NCBI GenBank assembly: GCA_025351765.1
Contig: JANXVH010000122.1
Location: 1-32,786, forward strand
Direction of reading: 5' to 3'
From: Pedobacter sp.
Lineage (GTDB): Bacteria; Bacteroidota; Bacteroidia; Sphingobacteriales; Sphingobacteriaceae
Length of the DNA: 32,786 nucleotides
Part shown: one piece after another, positions 24,298-32,786 of the stretch
Layout of the letters: each line of letters begins with the position of its first letter
Position numbering within the stretch: position 1 is the first letter of the stretch
Made by a program: the position numbers and the translations under genes
Notes under the pieces: generated by a model
The model's input: the letters and a program-made list of their open reading frames with translations, nothing else
What the model was told of the DNA's origin: nothing
Database searches by the model: none

Positions 24298-25485
24298 TTA
24301 GTTACCCAGCTGCTTTAATGCAATATAGGCCATTAACCCGGTAGATGTCTTTAGCGCATCCTCGTCAATATCAAATCTTGGTGTGTGAACAGAGTATGTC
24401 GTATCCTTTTCTATATTCCCTGTACCTAGCCTGTAAAAACAGGCGTCTGTAACTTGGGAGTAGTAAGCAAAATCTTCTGCAGCCATCCAAATGTCCAGGT
24501 CTATCACGTTGTCTTTACCTAAATATTCTTCTGCGCATGCGCGCGAACTTTCGGTAAGCCTGGGTTCATTGATTAGAAATGGATATCCATTTACAATCCT
24601 AAATTCGCAACTTCCACCCATGCTTTCAGCAATGCCTTCTGCCATTTTCTTCATCAGGCGCTTTGCTTCTTTTCTCCAATCCTCGTTCAGCGTTCGGAAT
24701 GTTCCTTCCAGTTTTACTTCATTGGGGATAATATTAGTGGCGCCATTTGCCTGCACTTTTCCGAACGACAATACAGAAGGTGTTCTTGGATCAGCATTGC
24801 GGCTTACTATCTGTTGTAATGCTATAATAATATGTGATGTAATAAGTACAGGGTCTATGTTTTGATGTGGCTGTGCGCCATGCCCGCCTTTACCATATAC
24901 GGTAACATACAATTCATCTGTTGAGGCCATATAAATGCCTGAACGGAAGCCTACTTTACCGCTAGCAATCAAAGGCATTACATGCTGACCGATAATAGCC
25001 TGCGGTTTAGGGTTCTCCAACACGCCTTCTTTAATCATAATGCTTGCGCCACCTGGCAATACTTCTTCTGCAGGCTGAAAGATCAGTTTCACCGTTCCTC
25101 CAAATTCATCTTTTAAACTGTTCAATATAAATGCTGTTCCTAATAGAGAGGAACTGTGTACATCATGGCCGCAGGCATGCATTACTCCTGGATTCTTAGA
25201 AGCGTAAGGTTTATCATTAGCTTCAAGGATGGGCAGTGCATCCATATCCGCTCTTAGCGCAACCACTTGTTCTGACGGAAATGCTCCTGTAATTAACCCT
25301 ACCACGCCGGTATTGGCCATCTCCGAAAAAGGGATTCCCCATTCGGTTAGCTTGCCTTTAATAAATGCAGAGGTTTCAAATTCTTTGAAAGACAATTCTG
25401 GATGGGCATGTATGTGCTGGCGGTAACCAACAACCTGCTCAAATATTTCAGCAGCGTGTAATTGTATTTGATCCTTATCTATCAT
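24298..25485 (-). CDS. Cytoplasmic M20 family amidohydrolase
   Basis: This 395-residue M20D amidohydrolase (N-acyl-L-amino acid amidohydrolase / hippurate hydrolase-like) has no signal peptide. The metal site is complete: VMHACGHDVH (C105, H107), QPAEEVLPGG (E140, E141), IIGQHV (H168) and the C-terminal YSVHTPRFDID. The lid domain starts near VYGKGGHGAQPHQNIDPVL. It is a paralogue of the exported enzyme at 15992-17296, with the same motif order, but lacks that protein's leader. It overlaps the SPOR gene by 11 bp and lies 5 bp before the unknown exported protein. The likely role is deacylating N-acylated amino acids in the cytoplasm; the substrate is not determined. Confidence 0.91.
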   Translation of the reverse strand: MIDKDQIQLHAAEIFEQVVGYRQHIHAHPELSFKEFETSAFIKGKLTEWGIPFSEMANTGVVGLITGAFPSEQVVALRADMDALPILEANDKPYASKNPGVMHACGHDVHSSSLLGTAFILNSLKDEFGGTVKLIFQPAEEVLPGGASIMIKEGVLENPKPQAIIGQHVMPLIASGKVGFRSGIYMASTDELYVTVYGKGGHGAQPHQNIDPVLITSHIIIALQQIVSRNADPRTPSVLSFGKVQANGATNIIPNEVKLEGTFRTLNEDWRKEAKRLMKKMAEGIAESMGGSCEFRIVNGYPFLINEPRLTESSRACAEEYLGKDNVIDLDIWMAAEDFAYYSQVTDACFYRLGTGNIEKDTTYSVHTPRFDIDEDALKTSTGLMAYIALKQLGN

Positions 25486-25930
25486 TGCTGTAATCTAAAC
25501 TTGGGGCATTAATTTTTTCCCTGAATATGAAAAGTGTAGGAAAAGTAATTTTCAGCTCGTTCATTAAACGCTGCGCATCTAATCTTGTTCTGAAATCTCC
25601 TACTTTTAAATAGTAGTTGGGCTGCTTGTAGGTAATATAGGTATTTATTGTTGGGTAAAGGTTGTTGAATCTCGATTGTTCACTAAATACCTCCCGCCTG
25701 TCCGACCCATAGAACACCTGCACTCTATACCCTATTTGGGATACAATAAACCCCTGTTTTACCGTTCCTGTGCCAACTACAGGAACGGTAGCATGGGTAG
25801 CACTTAGTTGAATTCGCTTTGCAATCAAACTGTCTATCAGCGGATCTTTCTCTATGGTAACAATACCCCTGGTTTGCGCAAACAAGCCAATAGAGAAAAA
25901 ACAGCACATAGCAACGATTACTATTCTCAT
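25475..25930 (-). CDS. Exported SPOR-domain protein
   Basis: The 151-residue product has a signal peptide ending at A18/Q19 and a C-terminal SPOR domain (about 65-140): YRVQVFYGSDRREVFSEQS, then PNYYLKVGDFRTRLDAQRLM and NELKITFPTLFIFRE. SPOR domains bind denuded peptidoglycan glycan strands and often mark cell-division or wall-associated proteins. The frame opens with TTG at 25933, but the next codon is an ATG at 25930, which begins MRIVIVAMCCFF, so I take that start. It lies 13 bp after the secA stop and its 3' end overlaps the M20 gene by 11 bp, suggesting one transcript. Confidence 0.85.
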   Translation of the reverse strand: MRIVIVAMCCFFSIGLFAQTRGIVTIEKDPLIDSLIAKRIQLSATHATVPVVGTGTVKQGFIVSQIGYRVQVFYGSDRREVFSEQSRFNNLYPTINTYITYKQPNYYLKVGDFRTRLDAQRLMNELKITFPTLFIFREKINAPSLDYSNDR

Positions 25931-25943
25931 CAATAATTTTTAA

Positions 25944-28900
25944 TTATGCGCCTGCACCATGGCAGTTTTTAAACTTCTTACCACTTCCACATGGACATGG
26001 CTCGTTTCTACCAACGGTTACTTCTTTACGAATTGGCTGTTGAGGTACTTGTTCGCGTGTATCTTCCATCTCTGGCATTCCGGCATTTCCACCAGCAATC
26101 GCAAACTCAGGTTTAGAAGTCTTTATTCTATTTGAAATTGGTCTTGGTGCCTGTGCTTCTCTTACGTCATTAGGATCGGTTTGTGCCGGAATCCCACCTT
26201 TATATAAGAAACTAACCACCTCTTTATTCACTGCATTCAACATGTTTTTAAACAAATTAAATGCTTCCATTTTATAAATAACCAACGGATCCTTCTGCTC
26301 GTAAACTGCATTTTGTACAGATTGCTTCAATTCGTCCATCTCACGTAAGTGCTCTTTCCAGGTCTCATCAATTAGCGCTAGTACAATCGTCTGTTCAAAT
26401 GATTTAGCAATTTCCTTACCCTTATTGTCAATCGCCTTTTTCAAGTCTACAGGTACCTGAACGCTTCTGATGCCATCTGTAAACGGAATCATTATTTGAT
26501 CAACGTGTTCTCCACGCTCATCATATACCAGAATCATTATCGGCATAGCCCGATTAATTATCGCTTCAGATTTCCTACTGTAGAAAGCAGTCATCTCATC
26601 AAACAGTTTGTCCGTTAGTGTGTGGATATTCCTTGAACCAAATTCAGCAGCGTCTATTGTTGTATCAGAAGAGAAGTTCTTGATCACCTCTAGCTTAAAG
26701 CCTTCAAAATTACCATCCTCTTTGTATTCTGTTACAATATCTTCCGCAACATCAAATACCATGTTGCTCATGTCAACGTCTAAACGCTCACCAAACAACG
26801 CATTTTTACGTTTAGAATAAATAACAGTACGCTGTGAGTTCATTACATCATCATATTCCAGTAAACGTTTACGAACACCAAAGTTGTTCTCTTCTACTTT
26901 CTTCTGTGCACGCTCAATAGATTTGGTAATCATAGAGTGCTGGATCACTTCTCCATCTTCAATTCCCATTCTTACCATCACGTTAGAGATCCTTTCAGAT
27001 CCAAATAACCGCATCAGGTTATCTTCCAATGATACGAAGAATTGAGAAGATCCAGGATCACCCTGGCGACCAGCACGACCGCGTAACTGCCTGTCTACTC
27101 GACGGGATTCATGGCGCTCTGTTCCTACAATAGCTAAACCACCTGCTTCTTTAACGCCTGCGCCTAATTTAATATCCGTACCCCGGCCAGCCATGTTGGT
27201 GGCTATAGTAACCTGACCTGACTGACCAGCCTCTGCTACAATATCTGCCTCACTTTGGTGCATTTTTGCATTCAAAACATTGTGCTTAATGCCTCTTAAC
27301 TTAAGCATACGGCTTAACAACTCAGAGATCTCTACAGATGTGGTACCAACTAGAACCGGCCTTCCTGCTTCTGTTAACTTAACAATCTCCTCTGCAACTG
27401 CATTATATTTTTCGCGTACTGTCCTATACACATAATCCTGATGATCAGTTCTTGAAATAACCCTATTGGTAGGAATCTCAACCACATCCAGCTTATAGAT
27501 AGACCAGAACTCCCCTGCTTCAGTAGTTGCAGTACCAGTCATACCACACAGCTTATGGTACATCCTAAAAAAGTTCTGTAAGGTTACGGTAGCATAAGTT
27601 TGAGATGCATCTTCTACCTTTACATTCTCTTTGGCCTCAATAGCCTGGTGCAAACCATCAGAATAACGGCGCCCGTCCATTATACGACCAGTTTGCTCAT
27701 CAACAATCTTAATCTTACCTTCATCAATGATGTATTCTACATCAATTTCAAACAAAGTATATGCTTTAAGTAGTTGATTTACAGAGTGAATTCTCTCTGC
27801 TTTGATAGAATAATCACGCATTAGCGAATCTTTCTGTGCAATTTTATCTTCATTGCTCAAGTCAGATTTTTCGATATCAGCAATTGCAGTCCCCACATCT
27901 GGCAATACAAAGAAATGTGCATCCTCGCCAGACTTAGTGATTAGCTCAATACCTTTCTCCGTAAGCTCTACCTGATTGTTTTTCTCATCTATATAGAAAT
28001 ACAATTCAGCATCAACCTTAGGCATATTTTTAGACTGATCTGCCATGTAATGGTTTTCAGTTTTAAGTAAAGTTTGCTTATTGCCCCCTTCACTTAAAAA
28101 CTTAATCAATGCCTTGTTTTTAGGCAAACCACGGTGAGCACGAAGCAGGGCTAATCCACCTTCTCCTTCTTCCGTACCTGCTTTACCATCATTTATTAGT
28201 TTTTTAGCTTCATTTAAAGCTTTAGTAATATATTCACGCTGTGCGGAAACTAAACGCTCTATACGAGGTTTAAGCTCGTAGAATTCATGCTGATCTCCAA
28301 AGGGAACAGGACCTGAAATGATTAAAGGAGTACGCGCATCATCAATTAATACTGAATCGACTTCATCCACCATGGCAAAATGCAGCTTGCGCTGTACCAG
28401 CTGATCTGGAGTTTGAGACATGTTATCACGCAGGTAATCAAAACCAAACTCGTTATTGGTACCATAAGTAATATCTGCCAGGTAAGCATCCCTTCTCTCC
28501 TGAGAATTTGGCTCATGCCTGTCTATACAATCTACCTTTAAGCCATGAAATTCAAACAAAGGCCCATTCCACTCAGAGTCACGACGTGCCAAATAATCAT
28601 TTACCGTTACAATGTGAACCCCTTGTCCGGCTAAAGCATTTAAATATGCAGGCAGCGTACTTACCAGGGTTTTACCCTCACCAGTAGCCATCTCTGCTAT
28701 TTTACCGCTGTGCAACACAATACCACCTATTAGCTGTACATCATAATGCACCATGTTCCACAATACCTCCGTACCTGCAGCATCCCATTTGTTAGCCCAT
28801 AAAGCTTTATCGCCTTTAATGGTTACATTTTTTTTAAGCGCTGCGTAATCCCGGTCAAACTGAGTGGCGGTTACTTCTAAAAACTCATGCGCTGTAAAAC

Positions 28901-29258
28901 GGTTGGACGTTTCTTTAACTACCGCAAATGCCTGTGGCAATAAACCAAGTAATACCACTTCCAATTCCTTATCGCGGTCTTTAATTAGGGCATCAATCTG
29001 GTCATAAATGGAAGTCTTTTCAGCTAATGAAAGTTCCTGACTTTCGCCCTGTGTCTTTAAAGCACCAATACGACCATCAATTTCAGCTAAAGCTGTAGCA
29101 ATAACTTCTTTAAAGTAAATAGTTTTATTACGCAGCTCGTCGTTACTTAAAGCAGACAGCTTCGCGTACTCTTCATTTATCTGGTTTACAACAGGTTGAA
29201 TAACCTTGATATCTCTTTCTGATTTGCTTCCAAAAACCTTGGTTAAAAATCCTAACAT
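25944..29258 (-). CDS. secA: Protein translocase ATPase SecA
   Basis: SecA drives Sec-dependent protein export. The 1104-residue product contains Walker A MATGEGKT (190-197), the helicase motif [16 protein letters not shown] (from 298), the second-nucleotide-domain motifs [13 protein letters not shown] and [21 protein letters not shown], and a C-terminal zinc-binding tail [13 protein letters not shown] (C1088, C1090, C1099, H1100) that contacts SecB and the ribosome in other bacteria. It is about 200 residues longer than E. coli SecA. Part of the excess is a Gly/Lys-rich insertion at about 345-435, as in other Bacteroidota. No consensus promoter box was found in the 125 bp upstream. The downstream SPOR, M20 and unknown genes follow closely. 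Confidence 0.97.
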   Translation of the reverse strand: MLGFLTKVFGSKSERDIKVIQPVVNQINEEYAKLSALSNDELRNKTIYFKEVIATALAEIDGRIGALKTQGESQELSLAEKTSIYDQIDALIKDRDKELEVVLLGLLPQAFAVVKETSNRFTAHEFLEVTATQFDRDYAALKKNVTIKGDKALWANKWDAAGTEVLWNMVHYDVQLIGGIVLHSGKIAEMATGEGKTLVSTLPAYLNALAGQGVHIVTVNDYLARRDSEWNGPLFEFHGLKVDCIDRHEPNSQERRDAYLADITYGTNNEFGFDYLRDNMSQTPDQLVQRKLHFAMVDEVDSVLIDDARTPLIISGPVPFGDQHEFYELKPRIERLVSAQREYITKALNEAKKLINDGKAGTEEGEGGLALLRAHRGLPKNKALIKFLSEGGNKQTLLKTENHYMADQSKNMPKVDAELYFYIDEKNNQVELTEKGIELITKSGEDAHFFVLPDVGTAIADIEKSDLSNEDKIAQKDSLMRDYSIKAERIHSVNQLLKAYTLFEIDVEYIIDEGKIKIVDEQTGRIMDGRRYSDGLHQAIEAKENVKVEDASQTYATVTLQNFFRMYHKLCGMTGTATTEAGEFWSIYKLDVVEIPTNRVISRTDHQDYVYRTVREKYNAVAEEIVKLTEAGRPVLVGTTSVEISELLSRMLKLRGIKHNVLNAKMHQSEADIVAEAGQSGQVTIATNMAGRGTDIKLGAGVKEAGGLAIVGTERHESRRVDRQLRGRAGRQGDPGSSQFFVSLEDNLMRLFGSERISNVMVRMGIEDGEVIQHSMITKSIERAQKKVEENNFGVRKRLLEYDDVMNSQRTVIYSKRKNALFGERLDVDMSNMVFDVAEDIVTEYKEDGNFEGFKLEVIKNFSSDTTIDAAEFGSRNIHTLTDKLFDEMTAFYSRKSEAIINRAMPIMILVYDERGEHVDQIMIPFTDGIRSVQVPVDLKKAIDNKGKEIAKSFEQTIVLALIDETWKEHLREMDELKQSVQNAVYEQKDPLVIYKMEAFNLFKNMLNAVNKEVVSFLYKGGIPAQTDPNDVREAQAPRPISNRIKTSKPEFAIAGGNAGMPEMEDTREQVPQQPIRKEVTVGRNEPCPCGSGKKFKNCHGAGA

Positions 29259-29383
29259 GTGCTATATTTTGTGTTTATGTACTGTGATAATTTAAAAAAT
29301 GATACTTACAACAACCAAGCCATGCAGGTTAAAAGCCATATGGCAGCTGTGTATGAAATAAATTCAGGATAACAGGGCGGTAC

Positions 29384-29686
29384 CTAAGGGCTGTTATTTT
29401 TAGGTGTTTCCTTAACGGTCAGATCTTGGATGATCTGGTTATTTACATAATAGGTAAGCGGGTTATGCTGTGCAGCAACCCCAATAACAGTTAAGTCGCT
29501 ATAAGACATAAAAAATGGATAGCGCGGATCATCAGGCTGGCCCTGGCTTACAGAAGCCGCCGCCGGATTGGTCTGGTGCTTATCACAATACTGTCTCGTC
29601 AATATCCTCAACCCCTCTACACGCTCAGCTTTGGCCAATTGTGTAAGGCTAAAAAATACAAGAGATAATGTTACTATGTGTCTCAT
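29384..29686 (-). CDS. Small exported protein of unknown function
   Basis: I do not recognise this 100-residue protein. It has a plausible signal peptide (MRHIVTLSLVFFSLTQLAKA, cleavage A20/E21), then a short mature region with a single Cys (RQYCDKHQTNP), a Pro-rich middle (QPDDPRYPFF) and a mixed C-terminus ending KETPKNNSP. Reality of the gene is supported by the signal peptide and a perfect TAGCTTTG promoter box 8 nt upstream of the ATG. It lies between NIPSNAP and secA on the same strand. A weak 7-bp hairpin (29369-29375 with 29391-29397) overlaps its stop codon. Confidence 0.55.
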   Translation of the reverse strand: MRHIVTLSLVFFSLTQLAKAERVEGLRILTRQYCDKHQTNPAAASVSQGQPDDPRYPFFMSYSDLTVIGVAAQHNPLTYYVNNQIIQDLTVKETPKNNSP

Positions 29687-29694
29687 TTAAGCGG

Positions 29695-29726
29695 CAAAGC
29701 TACTTCTTATCTTTTAGAAATAGAAA
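29695..29726 (-). promoter_or_regulatory. Promoter of the small exported-protein gene
   Basis: On the minus strand TTTC (29723-29726), a 20-nt spacer and TAGCTTTG (29695-29702) match the Bacteroidota consensus, with one difference in the -33 element. The start codon lies 8 nt downstream, so the leader would be only a few bases. Confidence 0.5.
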
Positions 29727-29751
29727 TTTAGGCAGGATAAATGATATTCGG

Positions 29752-30537
29752 TTAAATATCAGAGTAATCTGCTGGGTATAAAAACAGAATTGTACTTTTT
29801 GAAACGGTATTTTTATACTCTTCAACAGCAGATAATGTTTTCCATTGGCTGTCGCTAGAAAAAGCATCCCAGTGTTTATCTCTTGCCGCTTTGTTATCAA
29901 ATGTAGTCAAGTACATTAGGTTAGGCATACGTGAACCCGCCAATACTTCGCCATAAAATACGGCGTTAAAGCCCAGTCTTTTAAATAACCCAATCTCATC
30001 ACCAGTATTAAACATCTTTACTTTACTTTTGTAAAGCTTCTCAGTTGGCCCTTCATAACTGCGTAGTTCATAAACGCGATTCGCCTTGGGTGTGCTCACC
30101 GTCGATAGGTTAAAGAATGGGCTTTTCTCAAAAGCACTGATTAGAATGGTTTCAATCCTTTCGTAAGGCACTTTGTTATAAGCAGCATCGATATAGTCTG
30201 CCCCATTTTGCTGATATAGCTTATCCTTTTCCAGCTTATCATTTAGTTTAAACAATGCATCTGCAGATTTAAAAGGCAACAATACGTAAATCAGTCGCTC
30301 GTCTTTTGTTTCATCAAAATTAGCTGCCTTAATGTTTTTGAATACCCCTGCTTTCGCAATTCCAGCTCTGTGCAGTGCAGGTAAATACGCCTTTTCTAAA
30401 TAGCTTTCGACCATTTTTTCTTGATCTGCACTTTTTAAATGATAAATCTTTATCTGATATAAATCCTTTGCCGCAGCAAATAGGCCCGATGCTGAAAGCA
30501 ACAGCGCCATTAACACTAAACTAAATCTCAATTTCAT
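29752..30537 (-). CDS. Exported NIPSNAP family protein
   Basis: The 261-residue product has a signal peptide (MKLRFSLVLMALLLSASGLF, cleavage in the AAA stretch) and two tandem ferredoxin-like NIPSNAP units. The first is about 25-130, beginning DLYQIKIYHLKSADQEKMVE. The second is about 150-258, beginning NRVYELRSYEGPTEKLYKSK and containing LFKRLGFNAVFYGEVLAGSRMPNLMYL. NIPSNAP proteins have no firmly assigned enzymatic role. Exported versions are frequent in Bacteroidota. It follows purD by 37 bp on the same strand. It is one of the two exported proteins here without Gln at the predicted mature N-terminus. Confidence 0.88.
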   Translation of the reverse strand: MKLRFSLVLMALLLSASGLFAAAKDLYQIKIYHLKSADQEKMVESYLEKAYLPALHRAGIAKAGVFKNIKAANFDETKDERLIYVLLPFKSADALFKLNDKLEKDKLYQQNGADYIDAAYNKVPYERIETILISAFEKSPFFNLSTVSTPKANRVYELRSYEGPTEKLYKSKVKMFNTGDEIGLFKRLGFNAVFYGEVLAGSRMPNLMYLTTFDNKAARDKHWDAFSSDSQWKTLSAVEEYKNTVSKSTILFLYPADYSDI

Positions 30538-30574
30538 TGTCCTAATTTTATACTATATGTTTTTATAACGGTAA

Positions 30575-31846
30575 TTAAACCAAGTCAAACCCTATATCTT
30601 CCCTAAAGTATTTCCCGTCAAAATAAATTCTCGCTGCATCGGCAGTGGCACTTTGTAAGGCTTCAAACTGCGTATCCTGTAAGCTGGTAATTGCAATTAC
30701 CCTACCTCCATTTGTTTTTATCATCCCTCCTTCCGTTACTGTACCTGCATGAAAAGCGGTAGAGTTCCTGATGTTATCAATGCCGGTAATGTACTTTCCT
30801 TTTTCATAATCCCCAGGATATCCCCCAGCAACAATCATAACCGTAGCTGCGTTCTTAGCACTAATCTTTAACTGTTGGTATTGCAATTTTTTTTCTGCTA
30901 CTGCGATGAACAATTCTACCAAATCGTTTTCTATCCTTGGGATTACACTTTCCGTCTCCGGATCGCCCATCCGGCAATTGTATTCTATAATTAAAGGATC
31001 ATCGCCAACCTTAAACAGGCCGAAAAAGATGAAACCTGTATAATCAATATTGTCTTTTTTTAATCCACTGATAGTAGGCAAAATAATACGTTCCTCTACC
31101 TTTTTTAGAAACTCCGCATCAGCAAAAGGAACCGGCGAAACAGAACCCATACCTCCAGTATTAAGGCCTGAATCTGCAACACCTATTTTCTTATAATCCT
31201 TTGCTTCTGGCAGAACAACATAATTGTCGCCATCCGTAAGCACGAATACAGAAAGTTCAATTCCATTTAGGTACTCCTCAATTACTACCAATGAACCTGC
31301 AGCTCCAAACTTACCGCCAAGCATTAACTGAAGTTCTTCTTTGGCTTCTTCAATGCTTTGGCAAATCAAAACGCCTTTGCCCGCAGCCAATCCATCTGCC
31401 TTAAGTACAATGGGTAAACTATGGTTATCTAGGTAGGCCAAACCTTCTTGTAAATTTTCGTTTGTGAACGACTGAGATCCCGGGGTAGGGATGCCATGTC
31501 GCGCCATAAACTGCTTTGAAAAATCTTTACTGCCCTCTAAAATGGCGCCTTCTTTTTTGGGACCAATTACCGGAATATTGGCCAAAGCTTCATCTTCAAG
31601 AAAGAAATCATGAATGCCATTAACCAATGGTTCTTCTGGCCCTACAACAACCAGTTCAATTTTCTCTTTTAGAACCAATGCTTTTACCGCTTCAAAATTA
31701 TTAGGATCTATGTTAACGTTTTTACCGTAAGCGCCAGTACCACCGTTGCCCGGAGCAATAAAAAGCTGCTCACATAGGGCCGACTGACGCACCTTCCAGG
31801 CAAATGCACTTTCTCTTCCACCTGAACCTAAAATTAAGATATTCAT
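30575..31846 (-). CDS. purD: Phosphoribosylamine-glycine ligase (GAR synthetase)
   Basis: PurD joins glycine to 5-phosphoribosylamine using ATP, the second step of de novo purine synthesis. The frame is open to 31960, but the ATG at 31846 gives the family N-terminus MNILILGSGGRESAF and a normal length of 423 residues; the 38 upstream residues are non-conserved. Visible parts are the N-domain (VVGPEEPLVNGIHD, about 68-80), ATP-grasp segments (IVLKADGLAAGKGV, 146-159), LNTGGMGSVSPVP (228-240), and the signature EYNCRMGDPETES (288-300), with Met where Phe is common in RFGDPE. A TAAGTTTG box ends 5 nt before this ATG, which also supports the start. The neighbours do not suggest a purine operon. 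Confidence 0.96.
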   Translation of the reverse strand: MNILILGSGGRESAFAWKVRQSALCEQLFIAPGNGGTGAYGKNVNIDPNNFEAVKALVLKEKIELVVVGPEEPLVNGIHDFFLEDEALANIPVIGPKKEGAILEGSKDFSKQFMARHGIPTPGSQSFTNENLQEGLAYLDNHSLPIVLKADGLAAGKGVLICQSIEEAKEELQLMLGGKFGAAGSLVVIEEYLNGIELSVFVLTDGDNYVVLPEAKDYKKIGVADSGLNTGGMGSVSPVPFADAEFLKKVEERIILPTISGLKKDNIDYTGFIFFGLFKVGDDPLIIEYNCRMGDPETESVIPRIENDLVELFIAVAEKKLQYQQLKISAKNAATVMIVAGGYPGDYEKGKYITGIDNIRNSTAFHAGTVTEGGMIKTNGGRVIAITSLQDTQFEALQSATADAARIYFDGKYFREDIGFDLV

Positions 31847-31851
31847 AAGAA

Positions 31852-31871
31852 CAAACTTAAATAAAATTGTT
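31852..31871 (-). promoter_or_regulatory. Putative purD promoter, possibly leaderless
   Basis: TAAGTTTG (31852-31859, minus strand) ends exactly 5 nt before the purD ATG and is preceded by AACAATTTTATT. This stretch matches 19 of 20 bases of the element before prfB, at identical spacing. No -33 TTG lies within 17-23 nt. Confidence 0.5.
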
Positions 31872-32160
31872 ATTAAGTAACCACTCAATATAAAATCGAT
31901 TTTGTTGGTTTTAAAACATGGTTTGTTGCGGGTGTAATCAAAGCCAGCTTTGGTTAACAAATAATTCGTTCTATACTCGTTATAAACCCGTTGTATACTC
32001 GTTATACACCCGTTTAAAAACGGGTTTAATACCTGTTAAACACAAGTAAATAACAAAGCGTTCTTCATTTAAACTAAAGCTTGTTTTAAACCTAATCTTA
32101 GCTAGTATGTTATAAGATAATTTAGGAAGTTGAAATTGTATCTTTAACTGGTTTCAACAA
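31872..32160. other. Intergenic region between purD and the acyltransferase gene
   Basis: No gene is supported in the 314 bp between the purD start and the acyltransferase stop. It holds the purD promoter box, the 22-bp direct repeats and hairpin at 31972-32025, and a weak 7-bp hairpin (32129-32135 with 32152-32158) just after the acyltransferase stop that could be a poor terminator. The rest is AT-rich without recognisable structure. Confidence 0.6.
31972..32025. repeat. Two 22-bp direct repeats running into a short hairpin
   Basis: Copies at 31972-31993 and 31994-32015 match at 20 of 22 positions; each begins tatactcgttata. The end of the second copy forms the left arm of a perfect 8-bp hairpin, acccgttt (32008-32015) with aaacgggt (32018-32025). 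Each copy also contains a small dyad (gtata-ctcgt-tatac in the second). The 22-bp period is close to two helical turns. It lies 126 bp upstream of the purD start. Confidence 0.7.
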
Positions 32161-32786
32161 TCAAGCTTTTGATAATCGATCTTTTAAATACTTCCGAATA
32201 GGTATATCTAATAACATCATAATGGCATAAGCAAACAAAATTAAAAGCATAGTTGCTATTGGAATAATTAATGTCATTTGCTCCATACTAGGCTTCTTCG
32301 CTTCTATGTAACTTAAAAAAATCCATAAAAATGGATAATGCGTCATATAGAGCGGATAAGATATTTCTCCTGAAAGCTTGCAAATTTTGGTAAATCTCTC
32401 TGTTAATTGCGCACCTGCGCCCAAAGCAATTAAGATTGGGAAATAGAAGATAACAATTAAGGGGTCCGTTAACCAGTTCACCTTATCTGAATAGGGAACC
32501 AGGAAGGCCAGTACAAGTAGAAATCCCATGGAAAGAAAGCCAAGTTTAGACTTTATGATCCAGTTTGATCGGTAAACCAAAATGCCCGCCAGAAAGGAAT
32601 AGAGTACTCTTATGCCTCCGCCCGCAAAGTTGTCTCCACCCCAGCCTACTCCCAAATAGGTAGATTTGTATGATTCATAACAAAGCAGTATTGCCGCAAT
32701 AACAATTAAGCTCCATAATATTTTATTGCGTAGTTTAAACAACACCAGCGCATATGCTATATTGGCAATGTATTCCCAAAAGAGCG
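32161..32786 (-). CDS. Acyltransferase-3 family membrane protein (partial, 5' end off the right edge)
   Basis: The visible 208 codons are the C-terminal part of an integral membrane acyltransferase of the OafA/YrhL type, which transfers acetyl or other acyl groups to sugars or envelope glycans. The frame stays open to the window edge; the first visible residues LFWEYIANIAYALVLF match the conserved segment in the middle of the family, so a start at the GTG at 32745 would be wrong. About six helices follow, including FYFPILIALGAGAQL and GEISYPLYMTHYPFLWIF, a typical family stretch, ending in a basic tail (RKYLKDRLSKA). The N-terminal half with the catalytic His would lie beyond base 32786. The acceptor is not known. 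Confidence 0.85.
   Translation of the reverse strand, partial: LFWEYIANIAYALVLFKLRNKILWSLIVIAAILLCYESYKSTYLGVGWGGDNFAGGGIRVLYSFLAGILVYRSNWIIKSKLGFLSMGFLLVLAFLVPYSDKVNWLTDPLIVIFYFPILIALGAGAQLTERFTKICKLSGEISYPLYMTHYPFLWIFLSYIEAKKPSMEQMTLIIPIATMLLILFAYAIMMLLDIPIRKYLKDRLSKA

Noticed and set aside
29335..29344. 10-bp palindrome gccatatggc upstream of secA as an operator
   Set aside because: It is too short to be meaningful alone, with no second copy or promoter box beside it.
29700..29900. 66-residue frame overlapping the end of the NIPSNAP gene
   Set aside because: It overlaps a well-supported gene on the same strand in another frame and shows no domain or signal of its own.
31847..31960. Extended PurD N-terminus from 31960
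   Set aside because: The extra residues precede the conserved MNILILGSGG start and include the promoter-like box at 31852-31859.
32008..32025. The 8-bp hairpin as terminator of the acyltransferase gene
   Set aside because: It lies 136 bp past the stop and has no T-run on the minus strand; it is better described as part of the 22-bp repeat structure.
32161..32745. A complete small membrane protein starting at the GTG at 32745
   Set aside because: The frame continues to the window edge with family-typical sequence (FWEYIANIAYALVLF), so the gene is an edge-truncated acyltransferase.

Overview
The window looks like a chromosomal segment of a Bacteroidota bacterium, most likely a Sphingobacteriaceae relative such as Pedobacter. 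The taxon is inferred from content, not from a search. The support is: AT-rich genes with almost no Shine-Dalgarno sites, upstream TAnnTTTG promoter boxes, signal peptides that end in Ala/Gly followed by Gln, an Alternative Complex III respiratory operon, an enlarged SecA, and family types common in that phylum (DUF4251, deoxyhypusine-synthase-like, POTRA-less Omp85).

Layout. Bases 1-9660 (minus strand) hold one respiratory operon, actA-B-C-D-E-F followed by coxB, which runs off the left edge. It encodes a quinol:electron-acceptor oxidoreductase (Alternative Complex III) and the CuA subunit of the terminal oxidase. A consensus promoter precedes actA. Bases 9720-11021 hold a monocistronic deoxyhypusine-synthase-like gene with its own promoter and hairpin, followed by a 131-bp imperfect palindrome. 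Bases 11127-19750 are mixed housekeeping and envelope genes: a small Omp85 barrel, an O-methyltransferase, a SirB1-type protein, a secreted esterase, prfB with a programmed +1 frameshift, a secreted M20 amidohydrolase, pgi and a DUF4251 protein. Bases 19734-23139 (minus) carry dnaG, a YraN protein and a lipoprotein glutaminyl cyclase, packed head to tail. Bases 23140-23341 are a palindrome plus tandem-repeat element. Bases 23342-29258 (minus) carry secA, a SPOR protein, a cytoplasmic M20 amidohydrolase and an unknown secreted protein in a tight cluster. Bases 29384-31846 (minus) carry a small secreted protein, a NIPSNAP protein and purD. After a repeat-bearing gap, a partial acyltransferase runs off the right edge.

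Genes working together. ActA-F would oxidise menaquinol and pass electrons through Fe-S clusters and c hemes to the CoxB CuA centre. The glutaminyl cyclase is in the same window as eight predicted exported proteins whose mature N-terminus would be Gln, its expected substrate. secA supplies their export route.

Most notable observations: the prfB recoding site, with an intact Shine-Dalgarno-like stimulator in a lineage that hardly uses such sites for initiation; a nearly identical 20-nt element placed exactly 5 nt before the start codons of prfB and purD, hinting at leaderless transcription; a six-heme ActA with a fused N-terminal cytochrome domain; and three unrelated non-coding repeat elements. 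No CRISPR array, rRNA, tRNA, insertion sequence or phage gene was seen, and nothing amounts to an obviously undescribed multi-gene system.
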